A DNA stretch of 64,000 nucleotides. It comes from Aliihoeflea aestuarii. GTDB lineage: Bacteria; Pseudomonadota; Alphaproteobacteria; Rhizobiales; Rhizobiaceae. Where the stretch lies: NCBI RefSeq assembly GCF_024105665.1, contig NZ_JAAAMK010000011.1, forward strand, positions 1-64,000, given 5' to 3'. The notes under the pieces were generated by a model that was not told where the DNA came from, searched no databases, and saw only the letters and a list, made by a program, of their open reading frames with translations. Position numbers and translations under genes: made by a program. This document shows positions 20,118 through 29,034 of this stretch, piece after piece. Position 1 is the first letter of the stretch. Each line of letters opens with the position of its first letter.

Positions 20118-20981
20118 ATGCGCATGGCTGACATTTTGGAACGGCAAAGCGGCGACGGGCGGCAGACGGCGCCCGCGCGCCCGCTCGTTCATCGCCAGTC
20201 GGCCTGGACGCGGGCAACGCACTGGATCTGGGCCGCGTGCCTGTTTTTCCTTCTCCTGTCCGGCCTGCAGATATTCAACGCCCACCCCGCGCTCTATCTC
20301 GGCGACCAATCCGGCTTCCAGTTCGACAACTCCGTACTTCGGATCGGCGCGCGAAACGACGGCGGGACCATCATCGGCGTCACCACGGTGCTTGGTCGCA
20401 GCTTCGAGACGACCGGCATTCTCGGTGCATCCGGCCCGGACGGGCAGTTGCAGAACCGCGCCTTCCCCGCGTGGGCGACGATACCCTCCTATCAGGACTT
20501 GGCGACCGGCCGCGTGGTGCATTTCTTCTTTGCCTGGATACTGGCCGGAACGCTTCTGGTATGGCTCATGGCGAGCGTGATCAACGGCCATTTCCGGCGC
20601 GATATCGTGCCGACGCCGAGCGATCTGAAAGCCTTGCCGCGCGACGTGGCCGACCATGCACGCCTCAGATTTCACCACCGTCGCAGCTACAACCCGTTGC
20701 AAAAACTCTCTTATGCCGTCGTACTTCTCGTTCTCCTGCCTTTGATGATCGCGACGGGTCTTGCCATGTCACCCGGCATGAACGCGGTGACGCCCTGGCT
20801 GCCCGAATTGTTCGGCGGCCGGCAAAGCGCGCGAACGCTGCATTTCGTCATCATGGTGCTGCTGGTGCTGTTCTTCGTCGTTCACATCGTGATGGTGCTC
20901 GCAGCCGGGCCGATCAACGAGTTGCGCTCGATGATCACCGGTTGGGGCCGGATCGACCCCGATGACGGGAAGGATCGATAA
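20118..20981 (+). CDS. Cytochrome b561-type membrane subunit
   Basis: A 287-residue protein with four main transmembrane helices (around residues 28-48, 130-155, 200-222 and 240-265). Histidines placed for b-heme binding are seen in the first helix region (RATHWIWAACLF), in VVHFFFAWIL, in ARTLHFVIMV and in FFVVHIVMVL. The family links quinones to a periplasmic redox partner. Its stop overlaps the start of the molybdopterin oxidoreductase gene by one base (TAATG), so this is the membrane anchor of that enzyme. The start is uncertain: ATG 20118 and ATG 20124 are both possible and neither has a strong ribosome site. Confidence 0.82.
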   Translation: MRMADILERQSGDGRQTAPARPLVHRQSAWTRATHWIWAACLFFLLLSGLQIFNAHPALYLGDQSGFQFDNSVLRIGARNDGGTIIGVTTVLGRSFETTGILGASGPDGQLQNRAFPAWATIPSYQDLATGRVVHFFFAWILAGTLLVWLMASVINGHFRRDIVPTPSDLKALPRDVADHARLRFHHRRSYNPLQKLSYAVVLLVLLPLMIATGLAMSPGMNAVTPWLPELFGGRQSARTLHFVIMVLLVLFFVVHIVMVLAAGPINELRSMITGWGRIDPDDGKDR

Positions 20982-21769
20982 TGGCGCGCCTCATCACCCG
21001 CCGCAACTTCCTGACCGGCACAGCGCTCGCGGCCTCGGGCATCGTTTTGTCTGGCTGCGACGTCTTTGACTTCCTCGGCGAGCGTGAAAACGCGATGCGG
21101 CAATTCATGCTGAAAGCGAACGGTCTGACGATGCGCGCCCAGCGCGCGCTGCTCTCGCCCGACAGGCTGGCGACGGAGTTCACCGAGGCCGACATCCGCC
21201 AGCCGATGCGACCGAACGGCGTGACGCGACCGGACGACATCGATTATCAAACGCTGGCTTCGAACGGCTTTGCGGATTTCAGGCTGGAGGTGACGGGCCT
21301 CGTGGATCGCCCTCTTTCGCTCGATCTCGAAGCCATCCGTGCGATGCCCGCCCGCACCCAGATCACGCGGCATGACTGCGTGGAGGGCTGGTCCTGCATC
21401 GCCAAATGGACGGGTGTGCCGCTCCAAGCCATCCTCGACAGCGCCGGTGTCCGGCCACAGGCGCGCTATGTCGTGTTTCACTGCATGGACACGATCGAAC
21501 GCAGCCTTTCGGGCGAGGTAAAATATTACGAATCGATCGACATGATCGATGCGCGCCACCCGCAGACGATTCTCGCCTATGGCATGAACGACATGGCCCT
21601 GCCGATCGAGAACGGCGCGCCGTTGCGCGTGCGCGTCGAGCGGCAACTCGGCTACAAGATGGCGAAATACGTTCGCGGCATCGAAGTTGTGGAGAGCCTT
21701 GCCGGCTTTGGCGCGGGCCAGGGGGGATACTGGGAAGATCGCGGCTATGAATGGTACGCGGGGATTTGA
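20981..21769 (+). CDS. Molybdopterin-dependent oxidoreductase (sulfite oxidase fold), Tat-exported
   Basis: A 262-residue periplasmic enzyme. The N-terminus has TRRNFLTGTALAASG then LSGC, giving a twin-arginine signal with a possible lipobox. The catalytic domain has the SUOX/YedY layout, with the molybdenum-ligating cysteine in HDCVEGWS near residue 130 and the downstream PLRVRVERQLGYK. It should be reduced or oxidised through the upstream cytochrome b. It is not clearly MsrP; the substrate is unknown. Cofactor synthesis genes are not in the window. Confidence 0.85.
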   Translation: MARLITRRNFLTGTALAASGIVLSGCDVFDFLGERENAMRQFMLKANGLTMRAQRALLSPDRLATEFTEADIRQPMRPNGVTRPDDIDYQTLASNGFADFRLEVTGLVDRPLSLDLEAIRAMPARTQITRHDCVEGWSCIAKWTGVPLQAILDSAGVRPQARYVVFHCMDTIERSLSGEVKYYESIDMIDARHPQTILAYGMNDMALPIENGAPLRVRVERQLGYKMAKYVRGIEVVESLAGFGAGQGGYWEDRGYEWYAGI

Positions 21770-21800
21770 ATCTGCGGCGTCGCGAGTTGGCATGGTCGAG

Positions 21801-21952
21801 GTATGGATTCCTGTGACGAGCACAGGAATGACGGGTGCTTAAGTGATCCCGCCATTCACCAGCCTCAACGGTTGGCACGACCCTTGATGCCGTCATTCCT
21901 GTGCTCGCCTGCCCCCGTGCTTGTCACGGGGGTCACAGGAATCCATGCCTCA
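21801..21952. repeat. Palindromic intergenic repeat, family A, copy 2, with nested insertion
   Basis: The left arm (21805-21834) contains CCTGTGACGAGCACAGG and AATGACGG. The right arm begins GCCGTCATTCCTGTGCTCG at 21889-21907, is interrupted by 25 bp (21908-21932) and resumes with TCACAGGAATCCATGCCT. Removing the 25 bp restores a perfect match to the left arm. The inserted piece contains CCCCCGTGCTTGTCACGGGGG, a variant of the repeat's own core. Confidence 0.82.
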
Positions 21953-22052
21953 CCATACCCGCTTTGCGACGGCGTGGTGCTTGCACAGCCTCCACGCCTC
22001 GCTAATATGCCGCCGAATTGTTCAATCGCATAACATTTCGGAGGAAATTTCC

Positions 22053-22814
22053 ATGAATCCATCGGGTCACGTCGCGGTCGTCACGGGCGGCGGTTCGGGT
22101 CTTGGCGAGGCGACGGCGCGAGCGCTTGCCGCCAAGGGCGCAAAGGTCGCGTTGTTCGATGTCGGCCTGGAGCGGGCGCAGAAAGTGGCCGAAGAGATCG
22201 GCGGCATCGCGGTCAAGTGCGACGTATCGAATGGCGAAGCCGGCGAAGCGGCATTCAGGGAAGTGACCGAAAAGCTCGGCGTGCCCCGCATCCTCATCAA
22301 TTGCGCCGGCATCGCCATTGCCCTGAAGACGATCGGCAAGGACGGCGTTCATTCGCTCGACGCCTATCGCAAGGTGATCGAGGTGAACCTCATCGGCACA
22401 TTCAACATGATCCGCCTGATGGCCGACGGCGCGCAGCATCTGGACCCGCTGGAAAGCGGAGAGCGCGGCGTGATCGTCAACACCGCTTCGGTTGCGGCCT
22501 ATGACGGGCAGATCGGACAAATCGCCTACGCGTCGTCAAAGGGCGGCGTCGTCGGCATGACGCTGCCGGCTGCGCGTGACCTGTCGCGCTCGGGCATTCG
22601 CGTATGCACCATCGCGCCCGGCATCTTCATGACCCCGATGCTCGCCGGCCTGCCGGAAGACGCGCAAAAATCGCTCGGCCAGCAGGTGCCGTTCCCGCCG
22701 CGCCTCGGCCAGCCGGCCGAATATGGTGCGCTCGCCGTCCACATCGTCGAAAACGAGATGCTGAACGGCGAGACGATCCGTCTCGACGGGGCAATCCGCA
22801 TGGCGCCGAAGTAG
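22053..22814 (+). CDS. Short-chain dehydrogenase, 3-hydroxyacyl-CoA dehydrogenase type
   Basis: A 253-residue NAD(H)-dependent SDR. The cofactor motif [10 protein letters not shown] is near residues 11-20, NCAGIAIA in the middle, and the catalytic Ser ([11 protein letters not shown]) and YASSK at about residues 150-170. The region from [14 protein letters not shown] to [14 protein letters not shown] resembles type II 3-hydroxyacyl-CoA dehydrogenases (HSD17B10-like). It probably oxidises a 3-hydroxyacyl-CoA in fatty acid or branched-chain amino acid breakdown. GGAGGAAA precedes the ATG. A CaiB-type CoA-transferase gene follows 11 bp downstream and is likely co-transcribed. Confidence 0.9.
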   Translation: MNPSGHVAVVTGGGSGLGEATARALAAKGAKVALFDVGLERAQKVAEEIGGIAVKCDVSNGEAGEAAFREVTEKLGVPRILINCAGIAIALKTIGKDGVHSLDAYRKVIEVNLIGTFNMIRLMADGAQHLDPLESGERGVIVNTASVAAYDGQIGQIAYASSKGGVVGMTLPAARDLSRSGIRVCTIAPGIFMTPMLAGLPEDAQKSLGQQVPFPPRLGQPAEYGALAVHIVENEMLNGETIRLDGAIRMAPK

Positions 22815-22825
22815 GCGCGGGCGCG

Positions 22826-23980
22826 GTGGGGGAGGAAAAACGCGCCGGGCCTTTGACAGGTCTCACAATCATCGAGATGGCGGGGCTCGGACCCGTGCCG
22901 CTCGCCGGGCTGATGCTGGCCGAACTCGGCGCGCGCGTCGTGCGTGTCGAGCGCAAGTCCAAGGCGCAGGCGTTCCTTCAGGTCCCGCCGCAATACGATC
23001 TGGATCGGCACGGCCGAGACATCGTCAAGGTCGACCTGAAGGACGAACGCGGCACCGCGCTCATCCTCGACCTGATCGAAAGGGCGGACGTGCTGATCGA
23101 GGGCTTCCGCCCCGGCGTCATGGAACGGCTGGGGCTAGGGCCGGATATCTGCACGGCGCGCAATCCGCGCCTCGTCTTCGCCCGGATGACGGGTTTCGGT
23201 CAGGACGGGCCTCTCGCGGACCGCGCCGGACATGACATCACCTATCTCGCCTATTCCGGCGCGTTGCATGCCATCGGCGAAAAGGACGGCAAGCCGGTTC
23301 CCCCGCTCAACCTCGTCGCCGATTTCGGCGGCGGGACGATGTTTCTCCTGACGGGAGTGCTCGCCGCGCTGGTCGAGCGGGGCATTTCCGGCAAGGGTCA
23401 GGTGGTGGACGCCGCAATGATCGACGGCGTCGCCATGCTGACGGCTCCGTTCCACTCGTTCATCGCGACCGGCTTCTGGAAAGACGCACGCGGCTCAAAC
23501 CTGCTCGACACCGGCGCGCCCTTCTACGACACTTACGAGACGAGCGACGGGAAGCACGTTGCGGTCGGCTGCCTCGAACCGCAGTTCTTCGCCGAATTCG
23601 CGCGCCTGCTGCCGCTCGACGAACGCTTCGTCGCCGGACAATACGACCTGGCATGTTGGCCTGAAATGCGGTCCGCCATCGCCGCGCGCCTCAAGCAACG
23701 AACGCGCGACGAATGGGCGGCGCTGTTCGAGCCGACCGACGCCTGCGTGGCACCGGTGTTGTCGATGACGGAAGCGACCACCCACCCACATAACCGCGCA
23801 CGCGGCACATTCGAACCGGGAAGCCAATTCACGCGCCCTCACCCTGCCCCACGCTTTTCACGTACGCCAGGCGAGGTTTGCGGCATGGTCGCCGGGAACG
23901 CCCGCCAGGCGCTGCTTCGGACGGGTATCGACACATCCACGATCACGGCTCTTGAAAGCGACGGCGTGATCGGCGATTGA
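22826..23980 (+). CDS. CaiB/BaiF CoA-transferase family protein (methylacyl-CoA racemase-like)
   Basis: A 384-residue class III CoA-transferase fold protein. GLTIIEMAGLGPVPLAGLML opens the domain, and RAGHDITYLAYSGAL near residue 140 contains the conserved aspartate of this family. The MAGLGP opening and the GHDITYLA block resemble alpha-methylacyl-CoA racemases more than formyl- or carnitine-CoA transferases. This would fit with the upstream SDR in branched-chain acyl-CoA breakdown. The start is uncertain: GTG 22826 is followed by GEEKRAGPLTGL, and a TTG at 22853 is the alternative; neither has a clear ribosome site. Confidence 0.85.
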   Translation: MGEEKRAGPLTGLTIIEMAGLGPVPLAGLMLAELGARVVRVERKSKAQAFLQVPPQYDLDRHGRDIVKVDLKDERGTALILDLIERADVLIEGFRPGVMERLGLGPDICTARNPRLVFARMTGFGQDGPLADRAGHDITYLAYSGALHAIGEKDGKPVPPLNLVADFGGGTMFLLTGVLAALVERGISGKGQVVDAAMIDGVAMLTAPFHSFIATGFWKDARGSNLLDTGAPFYDTYETSDGKHVAVGCLEPQFFAEFARLLPLDERFVAGQYDLACWPEMRSAIAARLKQRTRDEWAALFEPTDACVAPVLSMTEATTHPHNRARGTFEPGSQFTRPHPAPRFSRTPGEVCGMVAGNARQALLRTGIDTSTITALESDGVIGD

Positions 23981-24015
23981 AAGTGGACTGACAAAGTCCT
24001 CTTTTCGAGCTTGCT

Positions 24016-24786
24016 ATGCCTGACGAGAAACCGAAGGATGTGCTTCGAGCGACGGATGCCGAAGCGATCCGCCTTGCACGGACGCTTTTGCGCTCGGCCC
24101 GCCATGCGGCGCTGACCGTATCGGAGCCGGGCACGGGCTGGCCGCTGGCAAGTCGCGTTTCCGTGGCGACCGACCTCGTGGGACGACCGCTGATCCTCGT
24201 CTCGACGCTTTCGGCGCATACAAGCGGGCTGGAAGGCGACGAGCGCTGCTCCCTGCTTCTCGGCGAACCCGGCAAGGGCGATCCGCTGGCCCATCCGCGC
24301 ATGACCGTGAAATGCCGGGCCCGCCGCATCGACCGCGACACCGCCGACCATGCCGAAATTGCGCGCCGTTTCCTCAATCGCCATCCAAAGGCGAAGCTCT
24401 ATGCCGGCTTCGCCGACTTCTCTCATTTCCGGCTGGAACCCGAGGAAGCGAGTCTCAATGGCGGGTTCGGCAAAGCATATCACATCACCCGCGACGAACT
24501 CCTGAGCGATGCGGCGGTGGCCGCGGGACTGGAAGCGGGCGAGCAGCGCGCGGTCGATCACATGAATGAGGACCATCTCGACGCGATCGCTCTTTATGCG
24601 CGCCATTTCGCCGGAATTTCCGAACCGCTCGATTGGCGCATGACCGGACTGGATCCCGACGGCGTCGATCTCATCGCCTGGGACCGGGTGGCGCGCGTGT
24701 TCTTTCCTCAACCGCTATCGTCGGCCGCCGACATGCGGCACGCGCTCGTTGCGATGGCGAAGGAAGCCCGCGCACTAAGCGACTAG
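24016..24786 (+). CDS. HugZ-like heme utilisation / pyridoxamine 5'-phosphate oxidase-fold protein
   Basis: A 256-residue protein with an FMN-binding split-barrel (residues ~15-150) followed by a DUF2470-type C-terminal domain (residues ~170-250). The domain boundary carries DHMNEDHLDAI, the hallmark of HugZ and related proteins, where nearby histidines bind heme. In other bacteria HugZ degrades heme to release iron. No heme transporter is adjacent, so a role in iron release is inferred from the family. A NolR-like repressor follows on the same strand. Confidence 0.85.
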   Translation: MPDEKPKDVLRATDAEAIRLARTLLRSARHAALTVSEPGTGWPLASRVSVATDLVGRPLILVSTLSAHTSGLEGDERCSLLLGEPGKGDPLAHPRMTVKCRARRIDRDTADHAEIARRFLNRHPKAKLYAGFADFSHFRLEPEEASLNGGFGKAYHITRDELLSDAAVAAGLEAGEQRAVDHMNEDHLDAIALYARHFAGISEPLDWRMTGLDPDGVDLIAWDRVARVFFPQPLSSAADMRHALVAMAKEARALSD

Positions 24787-24893
24787 ACATCCTGCCTCAC
24801 GAATTCGTGGATCAAATGTTTGACGCATCGCGCAACTTGAGCGCTTCGCAGACGTTAAAGCCCAAATTCTCTTCGACTTACCCGAGGGATGGC

Positions 24894-25235
24894 ATGGCTT
24901 CCGATGAACTGGTCAGGAATGCGGGCAAGGCAGCCGCTCTGCTTGGCGTCCTGGGCAATGAGAAGCGTTTCGCCATCATGTGCCATCTGCAGAAGACGGA
25001 ACTTTCCGTCGGCGCAATCGCCGAGAAAGTCTCGCTCAGCCAGTCGGCGCTGTCCCAGCATCTTGCCAAGCTGCGTGCCATGAACCTCGTGCAGACGCGT
25101 CGCGACCGGCAGACGATCTATTACAGCAGCGATGCCGTTGCCGTCGAAATGCTGATCGAGACCATGGAACGGATCTTCGGAAATTCGCCCGCCCGTCGTC
25201 ATGAGACGGAGCAGCATAACAGGCGCGCAAGCTGA
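24894..25235 (+). CDS. ArsR-family winged-helix regulator, NolR-like
   Basis: A 113-residue ArsR/SmtB-type repressor. The DNA-binding part VGAIAEKVSLSQSALSQHLAKLRAMNLV with TRRDRQTIYYSS is closely similar to NolR of rhizobia, which represses nodulation and other genes. Metal-binding cysteines of ArsR or SmtB are absent, so the signal is probably not a metal. ATG 24894 has GAGGG six bases upstream; ATG 24816 would add 26 residues without a good ribosome site. It may be its own operon or follow the HugZ-like gene. Confidence 0.85.
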   Translation: MASDELVRNAGKAAALLGVLGNEKRFAIMCHLQKTELSVGAIAEKVSLSQSALSQHLAKLRAMNLVQTRRDRQTIYYSSDAVAVEMLIETMERIFGNSPARRHETEQHNRRAS

Positions 25236-25284
25236 CCCATCAGCCGCATTGACGCGTGCTTGGAACGCGTGAAATAAGCGGCGC

Positions 25285-26103
25285 GTGACGACGACAATCC
25301 CAATATCCGCCCCTGACGACCCGCGTATCGCGGCCTATCGCAACGTGCGTGAGCGCGATCTCGTGGGACGCGAAGGCCGTTTCGTGGCCGAGGGAAAAGT
25401 CGTCCTCAACGTGCTCTTCGCCGCGCGCCGATTTACGGCGGAATCGGCACTGATTCTCGATAAGCGGCTGGACGGAGTGACCGACACGCTGGCGCTCGCG
25501 CCGTCCGACCTGCCGGTCTATGTGGCCGATCAGGCGACGATGGACGCCATCGCCGGCTTCCATATCCATCGCGGCATTCTCGCCATCGGCCGCAAGCGCG
25601 TCGAAGATGATGCGCTGGAACTGCTCGCCGCCCTGCATGCGGATGCGCTGGTGGTCGTCCTCGTCGGCATCTCCAACCATGACAATGTCGGTGCGATCTT
25701 TCGCAACGCCGCAGCGTTCGGTGCCGATGCCGTCATTCTCGACCGCGAAAGCTGCGACCCGCTTTACCGCAAGGCGATACGCGTCTCGGTGGGTGCGGCG
25801 TTGAAAATTCCCTATGCCGTGATGGGCGATGCCGAAGCGATCCACGCCTGCCTCGCTGAGGCCGGATTCGAGCAATTGGCGATGACGCCGCGCGATGCCG
25901 ACGATATTTTGCGCATTGCCCCGACTGGAAGGCAGGCGATCTATCTCGGTGCCGAAGGGCCGGGATTGCCGGAGGATCTGATGGCACGCATGCGCCGCGT
26001 GCGCATCGATATGGAAGCCGATTTCGACAGCCTCAACGTGGCGGCCGCCTCAGCCGTCGCCCTTCACCGGCTCCGTCGCACCGGACGCGCCGCCATCGCG
26101 TGA
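25285..26103 (+). CDS. SpoU/TrmH-family RNA 2'-O-methyltransferase
   Basis: A 272-residue SPOUT methyltransferase. The three SpoU motifs are present in order: NHDNVGAIFRNAAAFG (~residues 132-147), GAEGPGLP (~214-221) and DSLNVAAASAVALH (~245-258), which form the knotted SAM-binding site. An N-terminal substrate-binding domain of about 100 residues precedes. The target may be 23S rRNA or tRNA. The start is GTG 25285, with no strong ribosome site and no better codon nearby. Its end overlaps the convergent coiled-coil gene by 54 bp. Confidence 0.88.
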   Translation: MTTTIPISAPDDPRIAAYRNVRERDLVGREGRFVAEGKVVLNVLFAARRFTAESALILDKRLDGVTDTLALAPSDLPVYVADQATMDAIAGFHIHRGILAIGRKRVEDDALELLAALHADALVVVLVGISNHDNVGAIFRNAAAFGADAVILDRESCDPLYRKAIRVSVGAALKIPYAVMGDAEAIHACLAEAGFEQLAMTPRDADDILRIAPTGRQAIYLGAEGPGLPEDLMARMRRVRIDMEADFDSLNVAAASAVALHRLRRTGRAAIA

Positions 26104-27192
26104 CCGCGAGCGTTCCGAAGCCTCGCGCAATGCCTGAATGCGCTCCGCGAGGCTGATGGCCGTGCCTTCGCCCGCGGACGCATGAGCCAGTTCGATCGCC
26201 TTGCGGATCGGCGATTGCGGCCCTTCCAGCGTCGCCGTCAGATGGACCATCTCGGCGGCGAGTTCCTGCAACTGCACGCGTAGCTGCGCGTCGTCTTCGG
26301 CGGGCGCCGTCGTGATTGTCTGCGATTTCAGTTTCTTGTTCTCACGGGTCACCGCCGCAAGCTTCTTTTCGAGCCTGTCACGTTCGGCCGCGATCCGGTC
26401 GGCCGCATCGGTCCCGTCATCCGCCGCTGCCGGCGCCTTGCCTTTGAGACGTTCGATTTCCTTTTCGCGCCTTTCCAGCCTGTCGTCGCGATCGGACAGG
26501 TCGGCCACGAGCTTTTCCATGCGACGACCGGTCTCCTCCGCCTTGCGGGTTTCTGTCTTGAGCGCGTCGCGCAGCGCCTTGTTGTCGGCGGTCAGGTCAC
26601 GCAGCTTGCGGTCACCATCGTTGCGCTGGTTGCGCAAGGCGGCAAGGTCCGTCGTCAACCTGTCGATGTCGGTCTCGCGCTGGGCGATCTCGATCTGGCG
26701 GCTGCTCGACGTGAGGCTTGCGTCCTCATAAAGCGCATTGAGGCGATCGAGTTCACTCTTGTGGGTGAACGCGTTGGCATGTTCGGAAACGAGGCGGTCT
26801 TCCAGTTGAGTGACCTTCTCCTCCTTTTCCGCAACCTCTTTTTTCAGCAATTCCATCTCGGTTTCGAGCGCTGAAATGCGCCCGTCGCGACCCGAAAGAT
26901 CGCCGTCCTTCACCTCCAGCCCCTGACGGTGGCGGTCGAGTTCGACCATTTGCTCCGCAATGCGCGCACGCGCGGCGTTGAGCTCGATCTCGATCTTGCG
27001 CTGGTTGATTGCCGCTTCCGCACGAATCCGATCCTTGTCGGCCTGGATTTCGTCGCGTGTCATGGGAAGGCGCGCCTCGATGCGGCGCGTCGTCAGACGT
27101 TCCGTGCGCCGCCGAAGTGTCGGCGTGACGAGAAGGCCGATGAAGGTGGCCGTCAGGAAGCCGAGGCCGAAAAACAGCAGGGTCTGGATCAC
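26050..27192 (-). CDS. Membrane-anchored coiled-coil protein
   Basis: A 380-residue protein with one N-terminal transmembrane helix (LFFGLGFLTATFIGLLV), then a basic TLRRRTERLTTRR stretch and about 270 residues of nearly continuous coiled coil rich in Glu, Lys, Arg and Asp, with a short linker near residue 255 and a final helix. The topology resembles RmuC-like or other membrane-tethered coiled coils of rhizobia, but no nuclease domain is present. It may organise something at the membrane. The 3' end overlaps the SpoU gene by 54 bp. Confidence 0.78.
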   Translation of the reverse strand: MIQTLLFFGLGFLTATFIGLLVTPTLRRRTERLTTRRIEARLPMTRDEIQADKDRIRAEAAINQRKIEIELNAARARIAEQMVELDRHRQGLEVKDGDLSGRDGRISALETEMELLKKEVAEKEEKVTQLEDRLVSEHANAFTHKSELDRLNALYEDASLTSSSRQIEIAQRETDIDRLTTDLAALRNQRNDGDRKLRDLTADNKALRDALKTETRKAEETGRRMEKLVADLSDRDDRLERREKEIERLKGKAPAAADDGTDAADRIAAERDRLEKKLAAVTRENKKLKSQTITTAPAEDDAQLRVQLQELAAEMVHLTATLEGPQSPIRKAIELAHASAGEGTAISLAERIQALREASERSRSRDGGASGATEPVKGDG

Positions 27193-27314
27193 AAACGCAT
27201 TTCCATGAATGGCCCGACAATGGAGCCTGCTGGCACGAGACGGTCTCGTTCAAATCCTGCGGAGCAATTGCGGCGATACTCCCGCCGCAAGACGATGCTT
27301 AGCGTCGAATCCGT

Positions 27315-27896
27315 TCAGAAAGGGTTCCATGTCGGCTGCGGCGTCATCTTCAGGTAGCCGACATTGATGCCGAGCCGCGCACCGACGCCGGTGCGAACGG
27401 GAACCAGCAAAGTGTTGCCGGCCTTCATGACATTAAAGCCAAGACCGGCCACGAGATAAGCGGAGCCTGCAACGCCACCATAGCGCTGATAAAGGCTGGG
27501 CACGCTTTCGAGATTATAGACCAGGATCATCGAGCGCGATCCCTGTCCACCAGCGTCGAGGCCAAGCGAGGGGCCTTGCCAGTAGACGCGGTGGTCGCCC
27601 ACATTCTTGGTGTGAAGCGTTCCCTCGCCATAGGTCACGCCGCCGATGAACGCGCCGCCGGCCTCTTCGCCGAGGATGTAGCCGTTCGGCAGGCCGTAGC
27701 TTTGAAAAATCTGCTCGACGACGGTGGCAAGGCCACCTGAGGTCGAACCGAAGAACTGATGGCCCGAATCGACGATTTCCTGGGCGGTGTACTGGCTGGC
27801 GCGCGCCGGTGCGGCAAACGCCATCATGGCGGCGGCGAGGCAGACGACAACGACAGACAAGCGCTGAACAAGGGCTGCGGGCATGTGCGACTTCAT
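27315..27896 (-). CDS. Exported DUF1134 (YSC84-like) protein
   Basis: A 193-residue protein with a signal peptide ending near APARAS. The mature part begins YTAQEIVDSGHQFFGSTSGG and continues GLPNGYILGEEAGGAF and GEGTLHTKN, the conserved DUF1134 core; it ends LGINVGYLKMTP. DUF1134 is common in alphaproteobacteria, related to the Ysc84 lipid-binding fold, and its role is unknown. ATG 27896 has GGAGG nine bases upstream. It diverges from chpT with about 214 bp between the starts. Confidence 0.87.
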   Translation of the reverse strand: MKSHMPAALVQRLSVVVVCLAAAMMAFAAPARASQYTAQEIVDSGHQFFGSTSGGLATVVEQIFQSYGLPNGYILGEEAGGAFIGGVTYGEGTLHTKNVGDHRVYWQGPSLGLDAGGQGSRSMILVYNLESVPSLYQRYGGVAGSAYLVAGLGFNVMKAGNTLLVPVRTGVGARLGINVGYLKMTPQPTWNPF

Positions 27897-28110
27897 GGCG
27901 AACCTCCGGAGCGGACAGATACCGCGCGGCCATGTCGAGGCCGCCCGGCGCATTTACGTTTAAGGAACGGTAACCCGGCAGGCTTAATGAAAGGTAAGGC
28001 TTTGGCTGCCGGTGCGTTTCTTGAAGCGCCAGGCAGCCTGTGCCACGACGAAATCCATCCGAACGGCGCGCGATTCGCGCCACACCGCCAAGAAATGGGG
28101 ACCCGAGGGA

Positions 28111-28740
28111 ATGTCCGAATTTTTCTCGCTGACTGCGACCGATTTGGCCGCGCTCCTGTGCAGCCGCGTATGCCACGACGTCATCTCGCCGGTCGGCGCG
28201 ATCAATAACGGACTGGAACTTCTCGACGAGGGCGGCGCGGACGAGGATGCGATGCACCTCATCCGCACCAGCGCGCGCAACGCGTCGGCACGGCTGCAAT
28301 TCGCCCGCATCGCCTTCGGAGCGGCAGGGTCGGCCGGCATGCAGATCGACACGGGCGACGCAGAGAGCGTCGCGCAGGCTTTCTTCAAGAATGAAAAACC
28401 GGAACTGGAATGGAAGGGCGAGCGCGCCCTCCTGCCCAAGAACGCGGTCAAGCTGATCCTCAACCTTCTGCTCGTTTCCAACGGCGCGATCCCGCGCGGC
28501 GGCAAGCTGGCGGTCACTCTGGAAAGCCTTCAGGACAAGCCGAAGATCACCATCACGGCGAACGGACCGATGGTACGCGTGCCGGCGAAGTTTCTCGAGA
28601 TGCACTCGGGGCGCAAGCCCGAGGAAGCGATCGACGCGCATTCCGTGCAACCTTACTACACGCTGCTTCTGGCGCGTGAAGCAGGCATGGAGATCACCAT
28701 CCACGCGAACGCCGAAGAGATCGTCCTGTCGGCCAGTTGA
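28111..28740 (+). CDS. chpT: Histidine phosphotransferase ChpT
   Basis: A 209-residue phosphotransfer protein of the CckA-ChpT-CtrA relay, which passes phosphate from the hybrid kinase CckA to CtrA and CpdR. The dimerisation helix has DLAALLCSRVCHDVISPVGAI at residues ~10-30, in which the HDxxxP histidine is the phosphoryl site; the C-terminal half is a degenerate ATPase-like fold. ATG 28111 has GAGGGA directly upstream. ctrA and the DUF1153 gene sciP lie 8-10 kb away in the same window. Confidence 0.9.
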   Translation: MSEFFSLTATDLAALLCSRVCHDVISPVGAINNGLELLDEGGADEDAMHLIRTSARNASARLQFARIAFGAAGSAGMQIDTGDAESVAQAFFKNEKPELEWKGERALLPKNAVKLILNLLLVSNGAIPRGGKLAVTLESLQDKPKITITANGPMVRVPAKFLEMHSGRKPEEAIDAHSVQPYYTLLLAREAGMEITIHANAEEIVLSAS

Positions 28741-28782
28741 AACAGGACGGTGAAGCGTCTTTCAGCCGGCCTGACATGCTCT

Positions 28783-29034
28783 TCACGGCGGGAACCAGCC
28801 GAGTTCAGACAGCGCGGCATACAACTCGCGGCCGGTATCCGACAGGATGAACCGGCTCCCGCCGATCATCCCGGGATTTTCGATCGCAAGACCTGCCAGA
28901 AGCAGCGCCTGAAGCGTCGCGGGACCTATTCCGGTACCCGGCATCCGTTTGTCGCTGCCGAGTATCTTGAGTGCCTTTCTCTGATGATGCTTGGTCTGAA
29001 AGGCTTTATCCCGCAATTCCCTGCTGACTGGCAT
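28783..29034 (-). CDS. Small hypothetical protein, possible winged-helix fragment
   Basis: An 83-residue protein read on the minus strand, convergent with chpT. TLQALLLAGLAIENPG and SRFILSDTGRELYAALSELG look like helix and wing of a small winged-helix domain, but it is too short for certainty. No ribosome site decides between ATG 29034 and ATG 29049. I do not recognise the family. Confidence 0.45.
   Translation of the reverse strand: MPVSRELRDKAFQTKHHQRKALKILGSDKRMPGTGIGPATLQALLLAGLAIENPGMIGGSRFILSDTGRELYAALSELGWFPP

Noticed and set aside
27897-28110. Possible CtrA box (TTAA followed by TAAC) between DUF1134 and chpT
   Set aside because: The spacing and second half do not match the consensus well enough.
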